Shown here one piece after another: positions 48,475 through 56,489 of a stretch of DNA of 64,000 nt. The DNA is from JAYPWI01 sp964629575 (GTDB lineage: Bacteria > Actinomycetota > Acidimicrobiia > Acidimicrobiales > Poriferisodalaceae). The translations under genes were made by a program, and so were the position numbers. Each line of letters starts with the position of its first letter. The stretch's first letter is position 1. The stretch is taken from positions 1 through 64,000 of the forward strand of contig CAZVUM010000011.1 of the NCBI GenBank assembly GCA_964629575.1, written 5' to 3'. The notes beneath the pieces were generated by a model that did no database searches, was not told where the DNA came from, and worked only from the letters and a program-made list of their open reading frames with translations.

Positions 48475-49770
48475 CTAGACGCCGAGGTGCTCGATCGCCT
48501 CGGCGACCCTGATCACCGCCAGGTCGGTCGCCCGCTCGCGCAGGGTCGTTCCCGGAACAGCGGCACTCCCGACGAGCACGTCGTCGACCGCTCCATGCAT
48601 GCGCTCCACGAGGCGACTGGCGTGTTCGATGGTCGGCCAGCGCAGCCCCATGCGGTCCTGAACCCACTCGTGGTAGCTGTCCACCACCCCGCCTGCGTTG
48701 GCGACGAGGTCCGGCACAACCAGAACCCCGCGTGCTTCGAGCACCTGGTCGCCGTTCTCGGTGACGGGATGGTTGGCCGCTTCGATGACGACCTGGGTGC
48801 AGATCTGTCTGGCGACCTGACCGTCCACCACGTTGCCCAACGCTGCGGGCACCAACACATCGCTCTCGATGCCCCAAATCGCCAGGTCGCCGAGCGAATC
48901 CGCGTCCGGGAACCCGACCACCGAGCCGGTGCGACGGGCGTGGTGCAAGAGCGCGGGCACCGGCAAGCCACGTTCGGCCGCGACGGCCCCGTCCGCGTCT
49001 TCGACCGCGATGATGAGCGCCCCGCGTTCGTGCAACATCTTTGCGAGCTCACCCCCTACCTTGCCGAACCCCTGGAGAACGACGCGCGCACCGTCGACGC
49101 TGCGCCCCACGTGGTCGAGGACACGCTCGGTGACGACAGACAGGCCGCGCGCGGTCGCCTGGCCGTGGTCCGGGTTGCCTCCAAGGCTCGGGGGCTTACC
49201 GGTGACCCAGCCACCGTCGCGATGGCCGCTACTCCCCCGCTGGAGGGTGTCGAGCATCCAGGCCATGCACCTGGCGTCGGTGTTCATGTCGGGGGCGGGA
49301 ACATCGACGGTCGACCCGAGAACGGGGCGCACCTCCTCGGCGTACCGCCGGACGAGCCGTTCGAGCTCCGCGACGCTCAATGCGCGCGGATCGCAACGGA
49401 TCCCACCCTTGCCTCCACCGAAGGGCAGGTCGAGCGCCGCGCATTTGAGCGTCATGGTGACGGCGAGGTCGATCACATGGTCGGCGTCCACCTCGGGATG
49501 GATGCGGACACCTCCTTTGCCTGGCCCGCGGGCGAGGCTGTGCTGGACGCGCCATCCGGAGAAGACCTCGACGTGACCGTTGTCTCGGCGAAGCGGGACC
49601 GCGACCTCCAAGACCCGTTCGCACTGGAGCAACCGGTCGCGGATCCACGGCTCGATCCCGAGGCGATCACACGAGGCGCGCAACCGACGGAGCGGCTCGC
49701 TCGCGATCTCCTGGCGGGCAAGAAGGGGCTCCGCGTGGTCGCTGGCGTCATCGGGGCGGAAGGTGAGCAT
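48475..49770 (-). CDS. Glu/Leu/Phe/Val dehydrogenase
   Basis: A 431-residue amino-acid dehydrogenase that interconverts an amino acid and its 2-oxo acid with NAD(P). The N-terminal domain has GWRVQHSLARGPGKGGVRIHPEVD and the catalytic-lysine motif CAALDLPFGGGKGGIRCDP. The Rossmann domain reads GARVVLQGFGKVGGELAKMLHERGALIIAVEDADG. The sequence is closest to the glutamate dehydrogenase group of Gram-positive bacteria, but the substrate is not certain. ATG at 49770 is preferred since GGAGAG precedes it. A TetR-type palindrome lies 70-84 bp upstream. Confidence 0.92.
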   Translation of the reverse strand: MLTFRPDDASDHAEPLLARQEIASEPLRRLRASCDRLGIEPWIRDRLLQCERVLEVAVPLRRDNGHVEVFSGWRVQHSLARGPGKGGVRIHPEVDADHVIDLAVTMTLKCAALDLPFGGGKGGIRCDPRALSVAELERLVRRYAEEVRPVLGSTVDVPAPDMNTDARCMAWMLDTLQRGSSGHRDGGWVTGKPPSLGGNPDHGQATARGLSVVTERVLDHVGRSVDGARVVLQGFGKVGGELAKMLHERGALIIAVEDADGAVAAERGLPVPALLHHARRTGSVVGFPDADSLGDLAIWGIESDVLVPAALGNVVDGQVARQICTQVVIEAANHPVTENGDQVLEARGVLVVPDLVANAGGVVDSYHEWVQDRMGLRWPTIEHASRLVERMHGAVDDVLVGSAAVPGTTLRERATDLAVIRVAEAIEHLGV

Positions 49771-49839
49771 GGCGAACTCTCCAGGGCGTGCCGGACAGGG
49801 CAGGCCCGGCACGTCCTGTTTCGACACATCGAGGGTCTG

Positions 49840-49853
49840 ACTGAACGTTCAGT
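49840..49853. promoter_or_regulatory. 14-bp palindromic operator (TetR-type)
   Basis: ACTGAACGTTCAGT is a perfect palindrome upstream of the dehydrogenase gene (minus) and about 136 bp upstream of rpsT (plus). TGAACGTTCA-type sites are recognised by many TetR-family repressors. No TetR gene is in the window. Confidence 0.55.
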
Positions 49854-49989
49854 TCCGAAAAATGAGGTGACGGGCACGGACTGACCCAGTGGCGCGGTGT
49901 TGTGGGGCAGCCCCCGGACGTTGCTAACCTGGAGCGTTCCCGTGCCGAGCCTCACCCACCGGCACCCGATGACTGAGTAACTACCTGCT

Positions 49990-50241
49990 GTGGCGAACAT
50001 CAAGAGCCAGATCAAGCGCAACCGCCAGACCGAGACCCGCCGCGTGCGCAACCGCGGGGTCCGTTCGGAGCTCAAGACCCGAGAGAGGGCTGTCGTCGAG
50101 GCCGCGGAGGCCGGTGAGGACACCGACGAGCTGATCCGCATCGCCCAGAAGCGCCTCGACATGGCCGCTCAAAAGGGCGTGATCCACAAGAACGAGGCGG
50201 CGCGACGCAAGTCCCGCCTCATCGCTCGCATCAACGCCTGA
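49990..50241 (+). CDS. rpsT: 30S ribosomal protein S20
   Basis: An 83-residue S20: MANIKSQIKRNRQTETRRVRNRGVRSELKTRERAV, then AQKRLDMAAQKGVIHKNEAARRKSRLIARINA. This is a normal-length S20 that binds 16S rRNA at the bottom of the 30S body. It starts with GTG at 49990. A possible -10 TAACCT is at 49925-49930, leaving a leader of about 55 nt. It converges on holA, the usual neighbour in actinobacteria. Confidence 0.96.
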   Translation: MANIKSQIKRNRQTETRRVRNRGVRSELKTRERAVVEAAEAGEDTDELIRIAQKRLDMAAQKGVIHKNEAARRKSRLIARINA

Positions 50242-50250
50242 GGCGCTGCG

Positions 50251-51240
50251 TCACGCCCCGAGGCGTGCAAGCCGAGCGACCAACACCTCGAGAACCGCGC
50301 GCCCGTCGAGGCCGGAGTTGCCGCGCAGATCGAGGTCTGCGGTCCCGAGAAGCGAAATCGCGCGCGCCACACCGGCCGACCCGAGCCGGCGCGTCTGGGT
50401 GAGGGCCTTCTTGGCGGGGAACGTCGAACCCTTCATGCCCAGCAAGGCGGCGGCGTCCTTTTCTCCTGAGACCGGAGCGCCGTCGAGCCGCAACATGCGC
50501 TCGTAGTGACCGTGCAGGCTCGCCATCACCTGGAGCGGATGGCGTGCTCCGCCATCGAACATCCGCTGCAGGGTGCCGACCGCGCCGGACAGATCGCCGC
50601 CGTCGATCGCGTCAGTGAGGTCCCAGGGCGGCACCGACCCTTCTACGCCGAGGAAGGGGGCCACGTCGGACTCGCCCAGGCTCGTGCCGGGTCCACAGGC
50701 GCCGGCCAGGGTGGACAACAGTCCGGTGAGGCGACCGACGTCTTCGCCCAGATGCTCCACGATGAGCCGTCTGGCACGAGCATCGAGCACGACAGGTGCT
50801 TCCTCGAACCGTTGGTCGAACCAATCTCGACGCCCGCGGGCATTGCCCGGCGCACCCGTTGCGGTCTTGGTTCCGCCCGCCGCAGCGACGGCGTCGGTGA
50901 GCGCTTTGGGGATGCGTCCACTTCCCCACTCGAGAACCAGGTCGGTCGTGGGGCTCGGATCGGCCAGATACGAGGTGAGGGGCCCGAGGTCCCCTGCGTT
51001 GAAGCGACCGAGCTGCCGACCGACCACTACCCGACGATCGGTGAGAAAGGGAGGGGTCTGCGCTGCGTCGACGAGCTCTTCGATCGCGTACTCCTCGCCG
51101 CTGAGCTCGTGAAGCACGAGAGATCGATCGGCATCACCGACGAGCTCCTCCACTGTCGATCGCACCGCGTCCGCCAGAAGCGAGCCATCGGGCCCTGAGA
51201 GGAGGTGAACAGAGTGGGTCGTGGCTGGCGCACTCGACAT
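50251..51240 (-). CDS. holA: DNA polymerase III subunit delta
   Basis: A 329-residue protein of the HolA family, which opens the sliding clamp in the clamp loader. The N-terminal VHLLSGPDGSLLADAVRSTVEELVGD and TPPFLTDRRVVVGRQLGRF are recognisable, followed by GEDVGRLTGLLSTLAG, with a C-terminal helical domain (QVMASLHGHYERMLRLDGA, and KKALTQTRRLGSAGVARAISLLGTADLDLRG). The ATG at 51240 gives a normal length; the longer open frame upstream overlaps comEC and is not used. It follows comEC by 11 bases in the usual comEA-comEC-holA order. Confidence 0.92.
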   Translation of the reverse strand: MSSAPATTHSVHLLSGPDGSLLADAVRSTVEELVGDADRSLVLHELSGEEYAIEELVDAAQTPPFLTDRRVVVGRQLGRFNAGDLGPLTSYLADPSPTTDLVLEWGSGRIPKALTDAVAAAGGTKTATGAPGNARGRRDWFDQRFEEAPVVLDARARRLIVEHLGEDVGRLTGLLSTLAGACGPGTSLGESDVAPFLGVEGSVPPWDLTDAIDGGDLSGAVGTLQRMFDGGARHPLQVMASLHGHYERMLRLDGAPVSGEKDAAALLGMKGSTFPAKKALTQTRRLGSAGVARAISLLGTADLDLRGNSGLDGRAVLEVLVARLARLGA

Positions 51241-51251
51241 TGCCGGCGAAT

Positions 51252-53039
51252 CTATCCGGGCCGGCCGACCCGCAGGCGGCTCCCGTCCGTTTCGACGACG
51301 ACCACCCCCAGGTCGACCGGCCGCTCGACCCTCTGCGCATCGACAGAGGGCAGCGCTCGAGGCGCCCATACCTCCCCGACCGCCAACCTCGAACGCAACG
51401 CGCGGGCAGCGCTCTCGGCATCCCGACTGCCCGATCGCAGGACGAGCACATCGATGCTTCGAACCCCAGCCTCCCGCAGCTGACCCAAGGCCCATGCGGG
51501 CTCGGGGCGGTCGATGACCACTACGGTCGGTTGGACGGACACCACGGCGAGGTGCGCGCCCGATGGGAGCGGAGCGACCTCTCGATCGCTGACAACGAGC
51601 ATGCCGAGGGCGGCGAACACCACGACCGCGCCTCGCCACCGGGTCACCCAGGCGAGTACGACCGAGATCATCAACACCGCGACCGCCCACGGGATCTCGG
51701 CGGACTCCACCGTCGGGAGGTCGAGGGCGGTGGAGTACTGCGCGACCCCAGCGACCCAACCAACGGCAAGACGCGTGGGCTGGTGGACGAACGACGCGAT
51801 CGGCGAGCCCGCGAATCCGCCGATCAGGCCGGCGTGCAGCCCCCAGATCATCGCCGGGGCCGCCGCTGGGGCAGCCAGAACGTTGGCGGGAATCGATGCG
51901 AGCGGGAGACTGCCGAACGTGGTCACCTGGACCGGCATCACCGCCAGCTGCGCAGCCAGGGTGACGGCGACCGTCTCGGCCAGAGGACGGGGTCCAGGGA
52001 GAAGCCCGGCCAGTGGTCTCGCCAGCATCGCGATGCCAGCCGACGCCGACACGCTGAGCTGGAAGCCGACAGACTGCACCAGCAGTGGGTCGGCCAGCAC
52101 CAGAGCGCTGACCGCGATCGACAACAGGCGAAGTGGGCTGGCCCGTCGCCCGAATGTGGATGCAGCGGTTGCGATGGCGGCGAGAGCGCATGCGCGCAGC
52201 ACCGATGGTTCGCCGCGGGTGACCACGGCGAACTCGGCGAGCAAACCGAGGACGGCGACCAGTCGCCACCGCTGCGGGAGTCTTCGCAGCAAGGGAGCGG
52301 CCATCACCAGGACCGTCGCGACGTTGGACCCCGACACGGCCAGCAAGTGGGTCAGACCGGATCCTCGAAAGTCGTCCACCACCTCCGGGAGCTGCCCGCG
52401 GTCATCGCCGAGTACGAAACCCGTCACGAGGATGCCGTCCCGCTGCGACAGGCCCTCGACAGACCGGATCACGAGACCGCGGATCGCATTGGCCGTTCGG
52501 TGGTGCAACGCGCCGCCGTCGATCCGGCGAACCTGAGCGATCTGGGCTCGGCCCGCTGCACCACGAGGCCACAGGAAGTCCCTGTCTCGCCCATCGGCGA
52601 GGGTCGCGTCGAGCTCGACCGCATAGATCTCGCCCACGGACGCTCGGGCCAGCCGCCCCGCAGAACCGCCGCGGGCCCAGGCCTCCCACCGCACGCCATC
52701 GATGACCAGGTCCAGCCGAAGCGCTGACCTCACCCATTCGGGATCGGAGGCGACCTCCGCGCGCCCCGCCCGGGGACCGCCTTCTGCACCTGCGAGCGCC
52801 CCGATTGTGTCCGAGGCCCTCGCCGCACCCAGGACCGCCAGAGCGACGACGAGCAGCAGCGGCCACCGCGTCACCACCAGGGCCGCGAGTCCCGCGACAC
52901 CGGCGAGCATCGGCAACGCCGGCGCAAGCGCGGCCGCCCACCACACCGCGACCGCCGACCCGATCCACCAGCCATCCGCGATCGACCACACCTGACGCGG
53001 CGGCGCGAGCCGTACCGCCGCGACTTCAGACGCGGGCAT
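51252..53039 (-). CDS. comEC: ComEC/Rec2-type DNA-uptake channel, with eroded metallo-beta-lactamase domain
   Basis: A 595-residue polytopic protein. The competence domain is clear: GLTHLLAVSGSNVATVLVMAAPLL, GEPSVLRACALAAIATAASTFGRRASPLRLLSIAVSALVLADP and FQLSVSASAGIAMLARPLAGLL. ComEC forms the channel that takes up single-stranded DNA. The C-terminal nuclease-like beta-lactamase domain is shortened: the segment SIDVLVLRSGSRDAESAARALRSRLAVGEVWAP aligns by position with the His-x-His-x-Asp-His loop but has no His residues. The ATG at 53039 overlaps comEA by 14 bases. DNA uptake needs pilus and nuclease parts not all seen here. Confidence 0.88.
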   Translation of the reverse strand: MPASEVAAVRLAPPRQVWSIADGWWIGSAVAVWWAAALAPALPMLAGVAGLAALVVTRWPLLLVVALAVLGAARASDTIGALAGAEGGPRAGRAEVASDPEWVRSALRLDLVIDGVRWEAWARGGSAGRLARASVGEIYAVELDATLADGRDRDFLWPRGAAGRAQIAQVRRIDGGALHHRTANAIRGLVIRSVEGLSQRDGILVTGFVLGDDRGQLPEVVDDFRGSGLTHLLAVSGSNVATVLVMAAPLLRRLPQRWRLVAVLGLLAEFAVVTRGEPSVLRACALAAIATAASTFGRRASPLRLLSIAVSALVLADPLLVQSVGFQLSVSASAGIAMLARPLAGLLPGPRPLAETVAVTLAAQLAVMPVQVTTFGSLPLASIPANVLAAPAAAPAMIWGLHAGLIGGFAGSPIASFVHQPTRLAVGWVAGVAQYSTALDLPTVESAEIPWAVAVLMISVVLAWVTRWRGAVVVFAALGMLVVSDREVAPLPSGAHLAVVSVQPTVVVIDRPEPAWALGQLREAGVRSIDVLVLRSGSRDAESAARALRSRLAVGEVWAPRALPSVDAQRVERPVDLGVVVVETDGSRLRVGRPG

Positions 53040-53682
53040 GGCTACGCAGACGCGCGACCGTGGCCGGCCCGATCCCCGGCACCCGCTCCAGATCGTCGAG
53101 GCTCGCGAAGCGGCCGACGCGAGTCCGGCTCTCGACGATCGCCGCTGCCAACGACGGCCCGATCCCGGGGAGCGACTCCAGCTCCGAAACGGTCGCCGTG
53201 TTGACATCGACGCTCGAGGACTCCGCCGTCTGCCCCGGCGATTCCTCGAGCGGCTCGCCCCACGCAGGCACGGCTATCCGGTCTCCGTCTCGTACCTCGG
53301 CGGCCAGGTTGAGGCGATCCACGTCCGCTTCAGCCGTGGGTCCACCCGCAGCGTCGAGCAACGCCGCCACCCGGCTGCCCGCCGGAACCAGGTAGAGCCC
53401 CGGCTGCACCACCTCACCGGCGACGTGTACGTGGAGAGGTGCGGCCTCAGTGGTGCGCGCGATTGCAGCGGTGGGGCGACGGGAGACCTCGGGGAGGCTC
53501 AGCGGTGGCGGCGACCCGGTTCTGACCCCCCACGCGAAGGCAGCGACCACCGCCAGGAGAACGGCGAGGACAGCAGCTCCGACGAGACGCCAGTCGACCC
53601 TGCCGGCGAGATCGAGATAGTGGTGGAGCCGGCCCGCGCCGACCTCGTCGCCCGGATCACCATCGGGCGGCACAGCTTCCAT
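53026..53682 (-). CDS. comEA: ComEA-like DNA-binding protein
   Basis: A 218-residue protein with one membrane helix (LVGAAVLAVLLAVVAAFAWGV, about residues 33-53), an SLBB domain (LHVHVAGEVVQPGLYLVPAGSRVAALLDAAGG) and a C-terminal double helix-hairpin-helix (VDVNTATVSELESLPGIGPSLAAAIVESRTRVGRFASLDDLERVPGIGPATVARLRS) that binds DNA non-specifically. This is the layout of ComEA, the competence DNA receptor at the outside of the membrane. It overlaps comEC and is followed by holA. Confidence 0.93.
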   Translation of the reverse strand: MEAVPPDGDPGDEVGAGRLHHYLDLAGRVDWRLVGAAVLAVLLAVVAAFAWGVRTGSPPPLSLPEVSRRPTAAIARTTEAAPLHVHVAGEVVQPGLYLVPAGSRVAALLDAAGGPTAEADVDRLNLAAEVRDGDRIAVPAWGEPLEESPGQTAESSSVDVNTATVSELESLPGIGPSLAAAIVESRTRVGRFASLDDLERVPGIGPATVARLRSHARV

Positions 53683-53765
53683 GGGTGCACCTTCGGAGGA
53701 GACCGCGGGGAAGCAGCGGGGTCACCCTACCGGCGTTCGCTCGGGCGCACGCCCGGCCGGCCCGG

Positions 53766-54917
53766 CTAGGCCGTGGCCAGGAGCGACGGTGCACGAACGG
53801 CGCGCAGACGGCCGAACGCGACGGCGACGGCCAGACCCGAGATTGCAGCCCAGCCGCCGAAGAGCGCGGCCTCACCGACCTCGAGGTACAGCGGTGGGGC
53901 GACGAATGCGGTCACGGCGGCGATTGCCATCCCGACTGCGTCGAGCAGCGCGCTCCCGACGGCCGCCCGTTCGGCGCCCGCAGCCTCGAGAACCAGCACC
54001 TGCGCTCCCATGTTGCTGAACGCTTCGCAGGTCGTGTGGATGAGGCCGATCGACACGAAGAACCACACGCCGTTGATGAAGCCGTACGCCACGATCACGG
54101 GCACGGTGACCACCAGAGCCGGCACCACGACGCGGGCACCACCCACACGCTCTGCGAGCGCCCCAGTGCGCGGTGGCAGGAACAACATCGGCATACCGAC
54201 GACGACCAGGGATAGGGCGATTCCGGCGTCGCTGACTCCGACGTCGGTGAGGTACCGATCGACCGTCGCGTCGAACACTCCGATGAACCCGAACACAACG
54301 AATTGGGTCAAGAGTGCGGCCTGAACCCGTGGGCGTCGCACCAATGCGCCGAGGTCCTTGTAGTTGACCGGTGCGGCAGCGACCTCGGCCCGTCCGATCA
54401 ACCGGGCTCCGATGGCGCCTGGCACGACGAGGAGAAGGCCAACGACTACGAAGGGCGTCGCGAACGACACGGCGCCCAGCACGGCACCTATCGCCGGCCC
54501 CGAGATGAAGCCGGCGACCGCCGAGGAGAGCAGGGCGCCGACCTTCGCTCCACCACCGGTGACGTCGCGCCCGATGATGGCCTTGCGGGCAACGATCCCG
54601 TAGAGCCCCAGACCGATCCCGACGGCACCCCTGCTCAGCGCGAAGGTGACCACGTCGTCCGAGAGACCGAATCCGATGCTTCCTGCGGCGCCGACGGCGA
54701 CCGCCAACCATGCGACAGCTTCGGTGTGACCGCGGTCGACCAGCGGAGACAGCACCAGCTGGCTGACGAGAGCAGCGAGAAAGCCCATGGATGCGACGAC
54801 CCCGACCTCGGTCCCCGACAGGCCGAAGTCGTCCTGCAGCTCCGACAAGAAGACGAAGACGAGGCCGATCGCCGCGGCCAGCAGGTAATAGACGACGTAG
54901 CTGACCCGAGCGAGCAT
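53766..54917 (-). CDS. major facilitator superfamily transporter
   Basis: A 383-residue protein with about twelve helices. The N-terminal loop 2-3 motif is SPLVDRGHTEAVAWLAVAVG, a degenerate form of the MFS signature, and the C-half has LPPRTGALAERVGGARVVV at the equivalent position. GVGIGLGLYGIVARKAIIGRDVTGGGAKVGALLSSAVAGFISGPAIG suggests a multidrug-resistance-like exporter. The substrate is unknown. ATG at 54917 (MLARVSYVVYY) is preferred over upstream starts in low-complexity sequence. Confidence 0.85.
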   Translation of the reverse strand: MLARVSYVVYYLLAAAIGLVFVFLSELQDDFGLSGTEVGVVASMGFLAALVSQLVLSPLVDRGHTEAVAWLAVAVGAAGSIGFGLSDDVVTFALSRGAVGIGLGLYGIVARKAIIGRDVTGGGAKVGALLSSAVAGFISGPAIGAVLGAVSFATPFVVVGLLLVVPGAIGARLIGRAEVAAAPVNYKDLGALVRRPRVQAALLTQFVVFGFIGVFDATVDRYLTDVGVSDAGIALSLVVVGMPMLFLPPRTGALAERVGGARVVVPALVVTVPVIVAYGFINGVWFFVSIGLIHTTCEAFSNMGAQVLVLEAAGAERAAVGSALLDAVGMAIAAVTAFVAPPLYLEVGEAALFGGWAAISGLAVAVAFGRLRAVRAPSLLATA

Positions 54918-54972
54918 CCTGACAACGCTACGGGCCGGGGGCCTTGGGGCCTCGTTCAATTTGCCCTCACAA

Positions 54973-55010
54973 CCCGAACGGGGCACCGCTTTCGCGGTGC
55001 CCCGTTCGGG
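54973..55010 (-). terminator. perfect 17-bp hairpin after the lipoprotein gene
   Basis: CCCGAACGGGGCACCGC (54973-54989) is exactly complementary to GCGGTGCCCCGTTCGGG (54994-55010) with a four-base loop (TTTC). It lies 22 bp past the stop codon of the minus-strand lipoprotein gene and 56 bp before the MFS gene. It has no T-run on either side but the stem is very stable. Confidence 0.75.
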
Positions 55011-55031
55011 AGGATTGGTGTGATGTGAAAG

Positions 55032-56102
55032 TCAGCCCATGAGCGCCACCGCTTCGACCATCGCAGCACCCGGACCGGAGCCGAAGGTGAGGGCGATGAC
55101 CACCGTGTCGCCGTCCTGTACAGCGACGAGAGCGACGGGCCACTCACCATCCATGTGGTGGGAGGTGTACACCTGCATGGACCGGTCGATTTCGTGCGTC
55201 TGGTAGCCGACGCCGCTCACCGACGCACCGACGAAACCCAGGGCCTCGAGGAACTGCGAGTAGGTGGCGCCGATGTGGCAGAGGTCGATCTGCTCGAAGG
55301 CGATGCGGGCCTCGGTCTCGCTGCCGAACACTGCGGCCACCGACACGCTGGCATCGACCAGCGCCCCGTTCTCGGTCGATCCGCCGTTGGAGTACCAGCT
55401 GTACAGCGGCTCCACGGTGCGCTCCGAGTCGAGGCAGCGGGCGAGGGCGTGGTCACCCCACGGGCCGGTGTGGGAGGCGGCGAGGTCCTCGTCGAGAAAG
55501 ACGGGCTCGAACATGTCGTCGTCCCCGTCGCTGTCGTCCCGGTCGCTGTCGTTCCAACCATCGTCTTCCAACTCGCTTTCCGCCGAGTCGTCTGTGTCGG
55601 CCGAGAGGGTGTTGGTTTCGTCCGGTGCTGCAGAAGTTCCGGGAACGACCGTGGCCTGGGCGAGGATCTCGCCGAGCACCGGGTGGGCCCGCACGGCGGC
55701 GGTCAGTTCAGCGACCGTCACGCCGTAGCGCTCTGCATACGGGGCCATGTCGGCCTCGGTGAACTCCCAGGTGCCTCCGGCCAAGGTCGGGTCCGATTCG
55801 ATGAACTCGACGAGGCGAGCCATAGCGTCGAGGGCCCCCTCAACGGTGGTCGCGGCCTCGAACTCTTGGTTGAGTTCGTCGAGGCGAGCGAAAGGATCAC
55901 CCGCCGTCTCCTCGACCGAGACCTCGGTCGGGTTGTCGGGCTGATCGGTCTGAGCGGCCTGGTCGTCGTGGCGAACCTGCTGAACCTGGGGTGCCTGCTG
56001 GTCCTGCGTCTGGGCGACGGGCTCGTCGCCGCCGCCCGAGCAGGCCGAGGCCGCGAGGGCGATGCCGCAGAGGGCGGTTGCGATGGTGCGGGTGATCTTC
56101 AT
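55032..56102 (-). CDS. secreted lipoprotein of unknown function
   Basis: A 356-residue protein. The signal peptide TIATALCGIALAASAC ends with a lipobox (LAASAC), so it should be lipidated on Cys21. A Gln/Asp/Thr-rich linker (about 24-65) is followed by a helical domain (DPFARLDELNQEFEAATTVEGALDAMARLVEFIES) and an acidic Asp/Ser linker. The C-terminal half (GPWGDHALARCLDSERTVEPLYSWYSNGG, DLCHIGATYSQFLEALG, HHMDGEWPVALVAVQDGDTVVIALTFGSG) has two Cys residues that may pair. No family was recognised. Upstream lies the structured noncoding tract 56103-56489. Confidence 0.78.
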   Translation of the reverse strand: MKITRTIATALCGIALAASACSGGGDEPVAQTQDQQAPQVQQVRHDDQAAQTDQPDNPTEVSVEETAGDPFARLDELNQEFEAATTVEGALDAMARLVEFIESDPTLAGGTWEFTEADMAPYAERYGVTVAELTAAVRAHPVLGEILAQATVVPGTSAAPDETNTLSADTDDSAESELEDDGWNDSDRDDSDGDDDMFEPVFLDEDLAASHTGPWGDHALARCLDSERTVEPLYSWYSNGGSTENGALVDASVSVAAVFGSETEARIAFEQIDLCHIGATYSQFLEALGFVGASVSGVGYQTHEIDRSMQVYTSHHMDGEWPVALVAVQDGDTVVIALTFGSGPGAAMVEAVALMG

Positions 56103-56489
56103 TGTGGGTTCTCCTCCCGTGGCCCCTGTGGGGCGTGTTCGATGAGGAGAATCTGGGGCCGCGCCGTGAGTTGGCCGTGAAAAGCCTGGTCAGCGACCCA
56201 CTGAGGTGCTCAATTGCTTCATCCTGAAGAAGCACTTCGGGTTGTGCGTTCCGACGCCCGCCGCGGAGGTGGAGTCACAGACGGACACCCATGTCCGGGA
56301 ACCACTCCACCTCACACCCTGAGTCGTTCCGCGCCAGAAACCATGCAGAACGACTCGGGCTGGGTCAGTTGGTGAACCGACAGGGTCAGTTGGTCAACCG
56401 ACGGGGTCAGTTGGTCAACCGACGGGGTCAGTTGGTGAACCGACGGGGTCAGTCGAGCACGAGCGGGGTCAGTTGGTGAACCGACGGGG
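56103..56489. repeat. structured noncoding tract: nested hairpin, second inverted repeat and 21-bp tandem array
   Basis: Element 1 (56266-56313): ten-base arms GAGGTGGAGT and ACTCCACCTC enclose a perfect six-base hairpin CGGACA-CCCA-TGTCCG (56282-56297). Element 2 (56321-56356): nine-base arms GAGTCGTTC and GAACGACTC. Element 3 (56362-56507): units starting at 56362, 56383, 56404, 56425, 56446, 56466 and 56487, period 20-21. Most units carry GGGTCAGTTGGT, and two (56446, 56487) carry GGGTCAGTCGAGCACGAGC, which is the 3' end of the kinase gene. Each main unit can fold as a weak hairpin because GTCGGTT pairs with AACTGAC through one G-T pair. A smaller repeat TGCTTC/GAAGCA lies at 56214-56233. 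Confidence 0.88.
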
